Assembly (NCBI RefSeq): GCF_042677945.1
Contig: NZ_JBHUDN010000005.1
Length of the DNA: 64,000 nucleotides
Reading direction: 5' to 3' (one strand)
DNA from: Haloplanus litoreus
GTDB lineage: Archaea > Halobacteriota > Halobacteria > Halobacteriales > Haloferacaceae
In this document: positions 52,102 to 63,393 of the stretch, piece by piece
How positions within the stretch are numbered: the stretch's first letter is position 1
Layout: every line of letters starts with the position of its first letter
Notes under the pieces: generated by a model
What the model saw: only the letters and a program-made list of their open reading frames with translations
The model's database searches: none
Told to the model about the DNA's origin: nothing
Made by a program: the position numbers and the translations under genes

Positions 52102-53367
52102 ATGAGTGACAAACCGCACCAGAATCTGGCCATTATCGGCCACGTCGACCACGGCAAGAGCACGCTCGTCGGGCGACTCCTGTTCGAGACAGGGTCCGTC
52201 CCGGAGCACGTAATTGAGCAGTACCGCGAGGAAGCCGAGGAGAAGGGCAAGGGTGGCTTCGAGTTCGCCTACGTCATGGACAACCTCGCAGAGGAGCGAG
52301 AGCGTGGTGTCACCATCGACATCGCCCACCAAGAGTTCGACACTGACGAGTACTTCTTCACCATCGTCGACTGTCCGGGTCACCGTGACTTCGTGAAGAA
52401 CATGATCACGGGTGCCTCGCAGGCCGACAACGCGGTGCTCGTCGTCGCGGCCGACGACGGCGTCGCGCCCCAGACCCGCGAGCACGTCTTCCTGGCTCGC
52501 ACGCTCGGGATCAACGAGCTGATCATCGGCGTCAACAAGATGGACATCGTCGACTACTCGGAGGACACCTTCAACGAGGTCACCGAGGAAGTCAAACAGC
52601 TGCTCAAGCAGGTCCGGTTCGGCACGGAGGACGCGTCCTTCATCCCGATTTCGGCCTTCGAGGGCGACAACGTCGCCGAGAAGTCCGGCAACATGGACTG
52701 GTTCGACGGGCCGACGCTGCTCGAAGCCCTGAACGATCTGCCGGCGACGGAGCCGCCAACGGACGCGCCGCTCCGCCTGCCGATTCAGGACGTCTACACC
52801 ATCTCGGGCATCGGGACGGTCCCGGTCGGCCGCGTCGAGACGGGTGTCATGAACGTCGGCGACAACGTGTCGTTCCAGCCTTCGGACGTCGGTGGCGAGG
52901 TCAAGACCATCGAGATGCACCACGAAGAGGTGCCGGAGGCCGGCCCCGGCGACAACGTCGGGTTCAACGTCCGCGGTATCGGCAAGGACGACATCCGCCG
53001 TGGCGACGTCTGTGGCCCGGCCGACGACCCGCCGTCGGTCGCCGAGACGTTCCAGGCTCAGGTCGTCGTCATGCAGCACCCGTCGGTCATCACCGCGGGG
53101 TACACGCCGGTCTTCCACGCCCACACGGCGCAGGTCGCGTGTACCATCGAGTCCATCGACCAGAAGCTCGATCCCGCCAGTGGTGAGGTCGCCGAGGAGA
53201 ACCCCGACTTCATCAAGTCCGGTGACGCCGCCGTCGTGACGGTTCGACCGCAAAAGCCTCTCAGCATCGAGCCGTCGTCCGAGATCCCGGAACTCGGGAG
53301 CTTCGCCATTCGCGACATGGGTCAGACCATCGCGGCCGGCAAAGTGCTCTCGGTCAACGAGCGATAG
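52102..53367 (+). CDS. tuf: translation elongation factor aEF-1alpha
   Basis: 421 aa. G1 is GHVDHGKST (13-21), DCPGH is G3 and NKMD is G4. It brings aminoacyl-tRNA to the ribosome. A GGTTTTAGG element near 52041-52049 would give a leader of roughly 30 nt rather than a leaderless mRNA. The spacer upstream also has AAAATAG repeats of unknown role. rps10 follows with no gap, the usual archaeal pairing. Confidence 0.97.
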   Translation: MSDKPHQNLAIIGHVDHGKSTLVGRLLFETGSVPEHVIEQYREEAEEKGKGGFEFAYVMDNLAEERERGVTIDIAHQEFDTDEYFFTIVDCPGHRDFVKNMITGASQADNAVLVVAADDGVAPQTREHVFLARTLGINELIIGVNKMDIVDYSEDTFNEVTEEVKQLLKQVRFGTEDASFIPISAFEGDNVAEKSGNMDWFDGPTLLEALNDLPATEPPTDAPLRLPIQDVYTISGIGTVPVGRVETGVMNVGDNVSFQPSDVGGEVKTIEMHHEEVPEAGPGDNVGFNVRGIGKDDIRRGDVCGPADDPPSVAETFQAQVVVMQHPSVITAGYTPVFHAHTAQVACTIESIDQKLDPASGEVAEENPDFIKSGDAAVVTVRPQKPLSIEPSSEIPELGSFAIRDMGQTIAAGKVLSVNER

Positions 53368-53676
53368 ATGCAGCAGGCACGCGTTCGCCTGGCGGGCACG
53401 AGCCCCGAGGACCTCGACGGCATCTGCGACGAAGTCCGCGAAATCGCGAGCAAGACGGGCGTCAACCTCAGCGGGCCGATCCCGCTGCCCACGAAAACGC
53501 TGGAAGTCCCATCCCGGAAGTCCCCCGACGGTGAGGGGACGGCCACCTGGGAGCACTGGGAGATGCGCGTCCACAAGCGGCTGATCGACATCGACGCGGA
53601 CGAGCGTGCGCTGCGTCAGCTCATGCGCATCCAGGTGCCGAACGACGTCAGCATCGAGATCGTCCTCGAAGACTGA
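53368..53676 (+). CDS. rps10: 30S ribosomal protein S10 (uS10)
   Basis: 102 aa. It begins MQQARVRLAGTSPEDL and contains the conserved GPIPLPTKTLEVPSRKSP loop and the EMRVHKRLIDIDADER block. It starts on the base after the tuf stop codon, so the two are co-transcribed and probably coupled. Confidence 0.97.
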   Translation: MQQARVRLAGTSPEDLDGICDEVREIASKTGVNLSGPIPLPTKTLEVPSRKSPDGEGTATWEHWEMRVHKRLIDIDADERALRQLMRIQVPNDVSIEIVLED

Positions 53677-53728
53677 CCGAACGGCGCTAAGGCGTTTTAC
53701 CGTCTCCGCTTTTCGGCGACGAACAGAA

Positions 53729-53737
53729 GCTTACAAG
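53729..53737 (+). promoter_or_regulatory. TATA element for tRNA-Ala
   Basis: GCTTACAAG centred about 31 nt before the first base of the tRNA. Confidence 0.5.
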
Positions 53738-53763
53738 TACGCTCGACGGCTGTGTCACACTGC

Positions 53764-53835
53764 GGGCTCGTAGATCAGTGGCAGATCGCTTCCTTCGCAA
53801 GGAAGAGGCCCCGGGTTCAAATCCCGGCGAGTCCA
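53764..53835 (+). tRNA. tRNA-Ala (CGC)
   Basis: 72 nt with discriminator A. The acceptor stem GGGCTCG pairs with CGAGTCC (one G-T pair), the anticodon stem-loop CTTCC-TTCGCAA-GGAAG gives CGC (reads GCG), and the T-arm contains GGGTTCAAATCCC. No intron. Confidence 0.95.
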
Positions 53836-53910
53836 CTTCTTCACTCACTTCGTTCGTTCAGTCGTGGACTTGCCGGAGTCCCACTCGCTCACTCCGTTCG
53901 CTCGCGGGAC

Positions 53911-53924
53911 TCCCGGCGAGTCCA
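53911..53924 (+). repeat. displaced copy of the tRNA-Ala 3' end
   Basis: TCCCGGCGAGTCCA at 53911-53924 is an exact copy of the last 14 bases of tRNA-Ala (53822-53835), 89 nt downstream. Between them are TCACTCACTTCGTTCGTTC and ACTCGCTCACTCCGTTCGC stretches, a composition often seen near haloarchaeal tRNA genes. Confidence 0.75.
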
Positions 53925-53935
53925 TCCAAATTTTA

Positions 53936-55100
53936 CTCGGTCGGTAACGAGCTGAAGCGACGCATAGCGCCGTCTCGAGGCTGTTCTCTGCTTTCGGTCA
54001 TCGGTCACCGCGGCCCCCCATTTCGAGTCCGCTGCGAGGGCCGGTGCGCCTCGACGCCATCGGTGGTCGCCACCGCGCCGCCTTCGGCACCTGCTCGGGC
54101 CAGCCAGTCGCCGAGTGTCTCTGCAAGGGCTACACACCACGATTGGTGTGCCACCTCGCCGCGATGCTGTTCGCCTACACCCACGGGGCGGCCGTCGTCG
54201 CCGACCTCGACAGCCTCTCGACGAGGAGAACGCGATGCCGTTGGGTCAGTTCCGGTGAGGCGTGACCATACTCGCTTCGAAAAATCAGGGAGTTGGGGAG
54301 TGCAGTATGTCAGAGGCACCCGTTCCCGTTTCCAACGTGTCTCCCCGGAGGGATGTATCCCGACTGTTCCCCGAATGATCAAAAACACAACAAAATTGTG
54401 GGGCCTCGGCGTCGACACGGCGGGCGGTAGCCCCGTCTTTCGCCCGTCCTCGCCGTTCTCCTGCTGGGTTCGTTCGTCATCGTCGACACCGCGCCGTTCG
54501 AGGCGGGCGAATGCACCGGCAGGACGGATGGGGTCCCGGTCCGTCCGTCCCGCCCGTAATTCACGCAACGTTCGGGCCGAATCGTACAGTTTTTATCGGG
54601 GAGGACGATGTTCCGGTGGCTCCCGCCGCCCGTTCGGGCGACCGAGAGCCTGCCTTCCGCGCGCACAGCGCGTGCGGACGGACGACAGCGTGAGCTTTCG
54701 GGCTTCGGTCCCAGTCTCCCCCTCACGCTTCCGCCGTTTCGACGGCGTCCTGCCGGCGACCACCGAGCCACTACTCTGTCCGTGACGACGGCTCGGGGCG
54801 ACTGGCGACGAGGGTGCGAGACGGCATAAGCCGTCTCACCATGGTACGAAAGGTGCCGTCGGCGTGGACTCGATGTATGGTCGATCCGCACTCGACGGCG
54901 GGCCCACGGGTGGTCGCCCGCGAAGCCAGGTAAGGGCGCGTCGGATCGCTATACAAAACTACCGCCGCAATTTTCAAAATCGGGAACTGCGCCGCGGCCG
55001 GCGTCGGCGGGGTGGTCGCTCACTCCGACCGTTGTCACAGTTTGCCGGTGGGTCGCCGTAGCGTCGGCGACTCACCGGAACTGATTTGCAACGATCCGTC
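53936..55100. other. region without a recognisable gene
   Basis: About 1.16 kb with AT-rich patches and no ORF that looks halophilic in composition on either strand. The only suggestive pieces are a signal-like start MIKNTTKLWGL at 54375 and, in another frame, a hydrophobic stretch VLAVLLLGSFVIVDTAPF at 54446 ending at 54559, together resembling a frameshifted small membrane protein. A CACAA-CAAAA-TTGTG palindrome lies at 54386-54400. The region may be the scar of a lost mobile element. Confidence 0.6.
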
Positions 55101-56423
55101 TCAGTCGTCCTCGGGCGGCAGGCCCTCGTCGTTCACCACGTTGCCGTCGTCGTCGACGGTGACGACGCCGCGGTTGTTGACCGCGTAAGGGTCCAGACCG
55201 ATCTCCTCCATGAACCCCTTGTAGAGACGTTCGACCGTCTCGCCGTCCTTCTGGCGATCCGAGGCGCGGTCACAGAGTTCGATCAGATCCTCGGGCACGT
55301 CGTTCTCGTGGACGATCCAGTGGTTGATCAGGTCGGAGAGGCGCCGGATTGGCGAGGTGAAGTGGCCGTAGATGTCGAAGTTGAGCGCGTGGTGACCGCC
55401 GAAGGGGTCGTTCATGTACTTCGCGCGGGGCATCACCTTCAACACGGCCCGCTGGATCTTCGACAGCATCCGGTCGGGTGCGTTCTCCAGTGCGCCGTTG
55501 ACGGCCTTGCGCGGGTCGTCCCACTTATCGGAGGGGATGGAGACGCCGTCGAGTTCCTGAATCTCGCGGAGGGCGTCGTTCCACTGGTCGGGGGTGGGCT
55601 GGGGATGAACCCGGTACATCGCCTCGACGCCGCGGTTCCACATCAGTTCGTGGGTCACGGCCTTGTTCGCCTTCAGCATGCACTCCTCGATGATGGTGTG
55701 AGCGCGGTCCCGCCGGGGGTTGAGGACGAGCGAGCCGTCCTCCTTGCGCTGTTCGTGCATTCGGTCGGCGAGTTCGAACGCGAGGACGTTCTCCTCGTGG
55801 AGCGGCGCCTCGGGGTCTTCGAGACGGTTCTCACACTGGCTGTACGTGAGTCGCTCGTCGCTCCGGATGACGGACTTGTAGATGTCGATCGTCTCGAAGG
55901 AGAGCGTCTCGGCGTCGAGTTCCATCTCGACGGTGTGGGCGAGGCGGTCCTCCTCGGGGACGAGCGAACACACCGTCTCCGCGAGCGTCGGCGGGAGCAT
56001 GTGGATGGTGTAGGCGGGGAGGTAGACGGTGTTGCCCCGCTGGACTGCCTCCTCCCACATCGCGGAGTCGGGGTGGACGTAGTGGGTCACGTCCGCGATG
56101 TGGACCCAGAGGCGGTAGCCGTCTTCCTCCTCCCGGACGCTGATGGCGTCGTCGAAGTCCTGGGCGTCGATGGGGTCGGTCGTCCACGCGGTCAGCTCGC
56201 GGAGGTCACGCCGCTCGTCGAGTTCGTCCTCGATCTCTTGCTGTACGTCCTCCGTCCGGTCGCGTGCCTCGCGGAGTACCTCGGGGGGGAAGGCGTCACG
56301 GATCTCGAACTCCTCGAACAGTTCCTCGCGTTTCTCCTGTAACTGTCCGGCCTCGGCCGGACTGATCTCTACTGGGCCTTGCCCCTCGGCGGTCCCGGCC
56401 TGGGCCTGCGCGTCGTTCGTCAT
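55101..56423 (-). CDS. rnr: RNB-domain exoribonuclease (short RNase R-like)
   Basis: 440 aa. The catalytic acidic cluster TDPIDAQDFDDA (82-93) has Asp83, Asp89, Asp91 and Asp92 at the exact spacing of RNase II/R. RNase R of bacteria is over 750 aa because it carries cold-shock and S1 RNA-binding domains; both are missing here and only the RNB core with a short charged N-terminus remains. It should degrade RNA 3' to 5'. The core also shows GHHALNFDIYGHFTSPIRR, the conserved end of the active-site channel. Confidence 0.93.
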   Translation of the reverse strand: MTNDAQAQAGTAEGQGPVEISPAEAGQLQEKREELFEEFEIRDAFPPEVLREARDRTEDVQQEIEDELDERRDLRELTAWTTDPIDAQDFDDAISVREEEDGYRLWVHIADVTHYVHPDSAMWEEAVQRGNTVYLPAYTIHMLPPTLAETVCSLVPEEDRLAHTVEMELDAETLSFETIDIYKSVIRSDERLTYSQCENRLEDPEAPLHEENVLAFELADRMHEQRKEDGSLVLNPRRDRAHTIIEECMLKANKAVTHELMWNRGVEAMYRVHPQPTPDQWNDALREIQELDGVSIPSDKWDDPRKAVNGALENAPDRMLSKIQRAVLKVMPRAKYMNDPFGGHHALNFDIYGHFTSPIRRLSDLINHWIVHENDVPEDLIELCDRASDRQKDGETVERLYKGFMEEIGLDPYAVNNRGVVTVDDDGNVVNDEGLPPEDD

Positions 56424-56486
56424 GCCCCGGACTATACGTGACGGGTAGTTAGACGTGTCGGGCGAGGCGCCGTGACGGCCGCGCGA

Positions 56487-56798
56487 TCAGGATTCGGGCT
56501 CCTCGGTGGAGCCGTAACGCTCCTCGACGGTGACGTAGTAGCGCTCGAGGAAGTCCTCGCGCGAGAGGCCCTCGCCGTCGACGATTTCGACGAGCAGTGC
56601 TTCGAGTTCGTCGCGTGGCTGGTGACAGAGGTTCCGGTAACACTCCTTACAGAGGTGTTCGAACTGCTTGCCGTGTCGGCTCCAGCGGTCGCCCTCCTTG
56701 TCGTACTCCCGTGCCTCGGATCGGAGCAGCGAGGTCCCACACGCGATGCAGACGACCGTCTTTCGGTCCCGACCCCCGTCCGATCCGGAACGCCACAT
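56487..56798 (-). CDS. small zinc-binding protein (DUF7562-like)
   Basis: 103 aa from the ATG at 56798. Cysteines sit as C17-x2-C20 (CIACG) and C50-x2-C53 with a further C58-His59 (CKECYRNLCHQ), forming one four-ligand zinc site. The C-terminal half is a charged helix ending in acidic residues. A CGCTAAG element near 56825-56832 lies about 28 nt before the ATG. Role unknown; the family seems limited to haloarchaea. Confidence 0.75.
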   Translation of the reverse strand: MWRSGSDGGRDRKTVVCIACGTSLLRSEAREYDKEGDRWSRHGKQFEHLCKECYRNLCHQPRDELEALLVEIVDGEGLSREDFLERYYVTVEERYGSTEEPES

Positions 56799-56909
56799 GG
56801 ACGGGTGCAGGTACCACGCCCACTTAGCGTTTGTTACGCGTCCGACGCGCGACCGACGCCCCCACGACGGAACGGGCGACTTATCCGCCGAGCGGTCCCA
56901 GGACCCGGT

Positions 56910-57389
56910 ATGGAGGTCAAATCGCGCCACCACCTTCGGAGCGACGAAATCGGGGAGCTGACGGCGACCATCGAGGACGCACTCGGCGTCGACGTCGACG
57001 GCGACACTTACGAGCGTGTCGACCTCGTGGGCACCGAGTTCGACCTGGTGCTCGTCGACGGCGACCCGACCGTCTTCTTCGTCGACGGCGACCCGTTCCT
57101 GACGGTTCGCGGGGCGAACGCCTACCCGCCCGAACGCCGCGTCGTCACCGTCGACGCCGGCGCCGTCCAGTTCGTCAGCGACGGTGCCGACGTGATGCGT
57201 CCGGGCATCGTCGAAGCCGACGACGACATCGCGGTCGGCGACTTGGTCGTCGTCGTCGAGGAGACTCACGGCAAGGCGCTGGCGGTGGGCCGCGCGCTCG
57301 AACCCGGTTCGGACATGGTCGGCGACTCCGGCAAGGTCGTCGAGTCGGTCCACCACGTCGGCGACGAGCTGTACGAATTCTCGGTGTAG
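56910..57389 (+). CDS. PUA-domain RNA-binding protein
   Basis: 159 aa. The N-terminal half is an alpha/beta domain of the kind paired with PUA in archaeal MCT-1/Tma20-like proteins. The C-terminal half (about 75-155) is a PUA domain with VVTVDAGAVQFVSDGADVMRPGIVEADDDIAVGD and the ending GKVVESVHHVGDELYEF. PUA proteins of this type bind tRNA or ribosomal RNA, or help reinitiation. An ACTTATCC element lies about 28 nt upstream of the ATG. It is divergent from the zinc protein. Confidence 0.88.
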   Translation: MEVKSRHHLRSDEIGELTATIEDALGVDVDGDTYERVDLVGTEFDLVLVDGDPTVFFVDGDPFLTVRGANAYPPERRVVTVDAGAVQFVSDGADVMRPGIVEADDDIAVGDLVVVVEETHGKALAVGRALEPGSDMVGDSGKVVESVHHVGDELYEFSV

Positions 57390-57468
57390 CCGGTCCGGCA
57401 TCGGCGCGGTCCCATCGAGTCGGAACGTCCCGCAGTGGGGCGTTTCAGAGTCCGAGACGCCGCCCCGA

Positions 57469-57476
57469 ACTATACG
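57469..57476 (+). promoter_or_regulatory. TATA element for the 61-aa membrane protein
   Basis: ACTATACG centred 27 nt before the GTG at 57500, which selects this GTG as a leaderless start. Confidence 0.5.
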
Positions 57477-57499
57477 TTCTGCGGGCCGTGCGTCCACAC

Positions 57500-57685
57500 G
57501 TGTCCCAGCAGAACCCGCTTGCGAGCCCGGTACTGCGATACGCCGTCGGTGCGAGTGGTGCGGTGGTCATCGCGGCTATCGCGTACCTCTATCTCGACGG
57601 TACCGTCCAGCTCTTTGCTTACGTCATGGCCGTGCTCGACGTGCTCGTCACGCCACAACTACTGAAGCGGGCAGCGGCCGAGTGA
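57500..57685 (+). CDS. 61-aa two-span membrane protein
   Basis: GTG start at 57500. Two hydrophobic helices, about residues 12-31 (LRYAVGASGAVVIAAIAYLY) and 36-52 (VQLFAYVMAVLDVLVTP), with a short loop LDGT between them and a charged end LKRAAAE. No family recognised. The well-placed TATA element and membrane pattern support a real gene. Confidence 0.65.
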   Translation: MSQQNPLASPVLRYAVGASGAVVIAAIAYLYLDGTVQLFAYVMAVLDVLVTPQLLKRAAAE

Positions 57686-57739
57686 GCGTACCCGCACCGA
57701 CTCACGCTCCCAGTATTTCGTCTCCCGGCGACCGACCGG

Positions 57740-58384
57740 TCAGCTGTACCGCTCCACTGCAGCCTCGTACCCCCGCTTCGCGAGCCGGTACGTCTCGCGC
57801 AGGTCGGCCACCGGCGAGTCGCTGGCGTCGACGCGCAGGTCGTGGTACAGCGGTTCTCCGGCCCCGGGCGTCGAGACGACGACGGCGGCGCTGCCGACCG
57901 GTAGTTCTTCCTCTCGCCGGTCGCCGCCCGCCCGCTCACCCGCCGCGAGCGCGGTGAGGAGGCACCGCACGAGCGGCGCGTCGCGTTCGTTCTCCCGGTA
58001 CCCCTGTTCCATCGCGTCCAGCACCGTCTCCTCCGTCAGGGACGTGCCCGCGACGGTGTAGCCCTCTCCCGTCCGGTGGGTCGCCACGGGTCGGCAGTCC
58101 GCGCCGGTGTGGGCGGCCGCCTCCGCCGCGTCGACGCCGTGGAACTGGCTCCCGTCGCCGTCGGTGGCCATGTCGGCGAACGCGTCGGCGAGGCGGCCAC
58201 CAGACGCGAGGGTGGAGAGACACCGCGTCCCCGCGTCGGGGTCGGTGACGCCGGCTGTCGCGACGGCGCCGTGGTCGCTCACGTGCGGGCAGACGCTCCC
58301 CACGGCGGGGAGGCGGGTGGCGGCGGCGACACCGAAGCGATGGCCTCCGTCGGCGGGTTCCCGGACGCAGATGCTGTAGGTCAC
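57740..58384 (-). CDS. DUF1028 family protein
   Basis: 214 aa from the GTG at 58384 (MTYSICVREP). The start TYSICVRE, the GVAAATRLPAVGSVCPHV segment and ATAGVTDPDAG are typical of DUF1028, an Ntn-hydrolase-like fold widespread in bacteria and archaea with no settled substrate. The length is normal. It is convergent with the 61-aa membrane protein gene and divergent from sepF. Confidence 0.88.
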   Translation of the reverse strand: MTYSICVREPADGGHRFGVAAATRLPAVGSVCPHVSDHGAVATAGVTDPDAGTRCLSTLASGGRLADAFADMATDGDGSQFHGVDAAEAAAHTGADCRPVATHRTGEGYTVAGTSLTEETVLDAMEQGYRENERDAPLVRCLLTALAAGERAGGDRREEELPVGSAAVVVSTPGAGEPLYHDLRVDASDSPVADLRETYRLAKRGYEAAVERYS

Positions 58385-58454
58385 GGTGGAGGGACGGCCG
58401 CCGCGGTGAAAAGCGCCGGGACGAGCGGTGTCGCGACCGTGCGTCTGACGCAAG

Positions 58455-58462
58455 AACTAATG
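58455..58462 (+). promoter_or_regulatory. TATA element for sepF
   Basis: AACTAATG centred about 28 nt before the ATG at 58486, favouring that ATG (MGIMSKIL) over the one 9 nt downstream. Confidence 0.45.
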
Positions 58463-58485
58463 AGGCGGTGGTTCCTGTTGGTACT

Positions 58486-58839
58486 ATGGGTATCATGAGT
58501 AAAATCCTCGGCGGTGGCGGCACCCACAGCACCGAGGACTACGTCGAACTGAGCCTCGACGACTTCGACACGGCGCGGGCCGAGGCGGGGATGAGCGTGC
58601 ACTTCGCGGAGATCAGTGAGCAGCGAGACGCCATGGCGATCAAGGACGCCGTCTACGACGGGGATCTCGTCATCGCGGACATCACACGGATGAGTCCGAG
58701 CGACAGCGTGGTCGACCGGATTCTGGAGGACCTCCGGCAGGTCGCCCGCGAAGTCGACGGCGACGTGGTCGTGAAGGAGGACGATCAGGTCGTCGTCACG
58801 CCGACGGGCGTGAAGATCAGCCGCGAGAAACTCTCCTGA
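58486..58839 (+). CDS. sepF: cell division protein SepF
   Basis: 117 aa. The N-terminal MGIMSKILGG is the amphipathic membrane-targeting helix of archaeal SepF. The compact SepF fold follows (SVHFAEISEQRDAMAIKDAVYDGDLVIADI, then DSVVDRILEDLRQVAREV). It tethers FtsZ to the membrane at the division site and is essential in haloarchaea studied so far. No ftsZ is near. uvrA follows after 131 nt on the same strand. Confidence 0.95.
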   Translation: MGIMSKILGGGGTHSTEDYVELSLDDFDTARAEAGMSVHFAEISEQRDAMAIKDAVYDGDLVIADITRMSPSDSVVDRILEDLRQVAREVDGDVVVKEDDQVVVTPTGVKISREKLS

Positions 58840-58970
58840 GAGACTCGGTTGCGTCGCTTCCAGTGTCTCGCGGCTCCGCGACGGCGAGACACGGCACTGG
58901 TTCCCACCCATCCGACGACGACCGTCGGAACCGACAGCGTTTCACCGATCCGGTTCCCAGTCGCGCGTAG

Positions 58971-61955
<2,985 letters not shown>

Positions 61956-61991
61956 CCGCGGTCGCTGCTCGATCCCGACGGCCGACGGCTG

Positions 61992-63125
61992 CTACGCGCC
62001 GAAGGCCGTCCGCACCGCGTCGGCCACTGCGTTCGCCCGCATCGCGTGTTCTACCTCGTCGCGGATACCGTTCGTGACGTAAGCCATCGCCAGTCCGGAC
62101 TCGGGATCCCCCCAGCCGACGACACTCCCCAGGCCACCGTGCCCGAACGTCGTTCGCGGGGCGACGGTGCCGTACTTGTCCCACGCGGTCCCCGCACGCT
62201 CGAAGCCGAGGGCGTAGCGCCGCGGCACCCGTAGCGTCCCGTCGCGCTCCACCTCGACTTGCACGCTCGTCGCCGTGCGGACGGTGTCGGGGTCGAGGAG
62301 TCGACGTCCGTCGAGTTCGCCGCCGTTGGCGAGGCAGGCGTAGAAGCGCGCCATGTCGCGGGCCGTGCCGACGCCCGTCGCCGCGGGAACGACCGCCCGG
62401 CGGATCGACTCGCGGTTGAACAGGGCCGCCGCCTCCGCGGCCGTCCCGGGGAGACCGGCACCGCTCTCCCGACACCGCTTGCCCGCCTCGAAGCCGGCGA
62501 GGGTGGCGACGTCGTCCGGGTCGCCCGCCGGGAGGCCGATGCTCGTGTCCGTCATCCCCAGCGGCTCGAAGACGTGTTCGCGCGCGTAGGTGTCGACGGA
62601 CGTCCCGCTCACGCGGCGGACGAGTTCTCCCACGAGGAACCCGTAGGTGAGCGCGTGGTACGCGGCGGTCGACCCCGGCCGGAAAGTCGGATCGAGATCC
62701 TCCATCGCCGTCACGGCGGCCTCCCAGTCGGTCCAGCGCCCGGGGTCCTCGTCCAACGGCCCGGAAGGAAGCCCCGCTTGGTGGCTGAGCACGTGCCGCA
62801 CCGTCGCCTCGGCCTTCTCGGTGCCCACCTCGGCGAACGTGGGCCAGTGGTCGCACACTGGATCGTCGTACGAGAGCTGGCCACGCTCGACGAGGTGGTG
62901 CAGGCAAGCCCCGGCATACGGTTTCGTACACGAGAACAACACGTGCCGCCGGTCGGGCGTCGTCTCCGGCCCGTCCGGGGCGACGACCCCTGCCGCGACG
63001 TCGAGGACCAGGTCGGTCCCGTCGTACACCGCCAACTGGCCGCCGTGGTGGAGGCCGGCGGCGACGTGGGACTCGAACACCTGCCGCACGCGAGCCGCCG
63101 GATCGGCGTCGAACGTCGAACCCAT
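61992..63125 (-). CDS. beta-lactamase-like serine hydrolase
   Basis: 377 aa from the ATG at 63125; an ATG at 63134 would add three residues. The nucleophile motif is Ser65-x-x-Lys68 (FSCTKPY). A tyrosine motif YHALTYG starts at 156. HGGLGS near 340 replaces the KTG triad of penicillin-binding enzymes. This is the class C-like esterase/peptidase family (EstB, PBP4*-like), acting on esters or D-amino peptides. No signal peptide, so it is cytoplasmic. The true substrate is unknown. Confidence 0.9.
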   Translation of the reverse strand: MGSTFDADPAARVRQVFESHVAAGLHHGGQLAVYDGTDLVLDVAAGVVAPDGPETTPDRRHVLFSCTKPYAGACLHHLVERGQLSYDDPVCDHWPTFAEVGTEKAEATVRHVLSHQAGLPSGPLDEDPGRWTDWEAAVTAMEDLDPTFRPGSTAAYHALTYGFLVGELVRRVSGTSVDTYAREHVFEPLGMTDTSIGLPAGDPDDVATLAGFEAGKRCRESGAGLPGTAAEAAALFNRESIRRAVVPAATGVGTARDMARFYACLANGGELDGRRLLDPDTVRTATSVQVEVERDGTLRVPRRYALGFERAGTAWDKYGTVAPRTTFGHGGLGSVVGWGDPESGLAMAYVTNGIRDEVEHAMRANAVADAVRTAFGA

Positions 63126-63358
63126 GTGTGGCATGTATCCCCATTGGGAGGAAAGCCCGTCGACCGAACGTGAGGGGAGGTACCGCACGTCGCCCCACGA
63201 TGCTCGTCCGGAGGCGTCCTCGTCCCCTCGATGCCCCCCGTCGGCGTGGGTGCCCGACCCCGTCGGGTGAATCGACCGATCCCAGCACCGACGTCGCGGT
63301 AGCCGACGGCTGGACGACCCGATCCCTCGTCCCGGAACTCAAGCTTACTTTTATTAGC

Positions 63359-63367
63359 CAAATTTAT
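63359..63367 (+). promoter_or_regulatory. TATA element for the binding-protein gene
   Basis: CAAATTTAT centred about 30 nt before the ATG at 63394. It is preceded by TTATTAGCC (63351-63359), which looks like half of an iron-repressor-type site; this is a weak resemblance. Confidence 0.45.
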
Positions 63368-63393
63368 GTTTGTCTAGCTGGTCGGGAGGGGTA

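Noticed and set aside
53778..54785. 335-codon plus-strand open frame overlapping tRNA-Ala
   Set aside because: It begins inside the tRNA, is Arg/Ser/Pro-rich, lacks halophile composition and has no recognisable domain.
63351..63367. Iron-regulator operator upstream of the BtuF-like gene
   Set aside because: Only a half-site resemblance (TTAGCC) is visible; no symmetric partner, so it is not listed as a separate operator.
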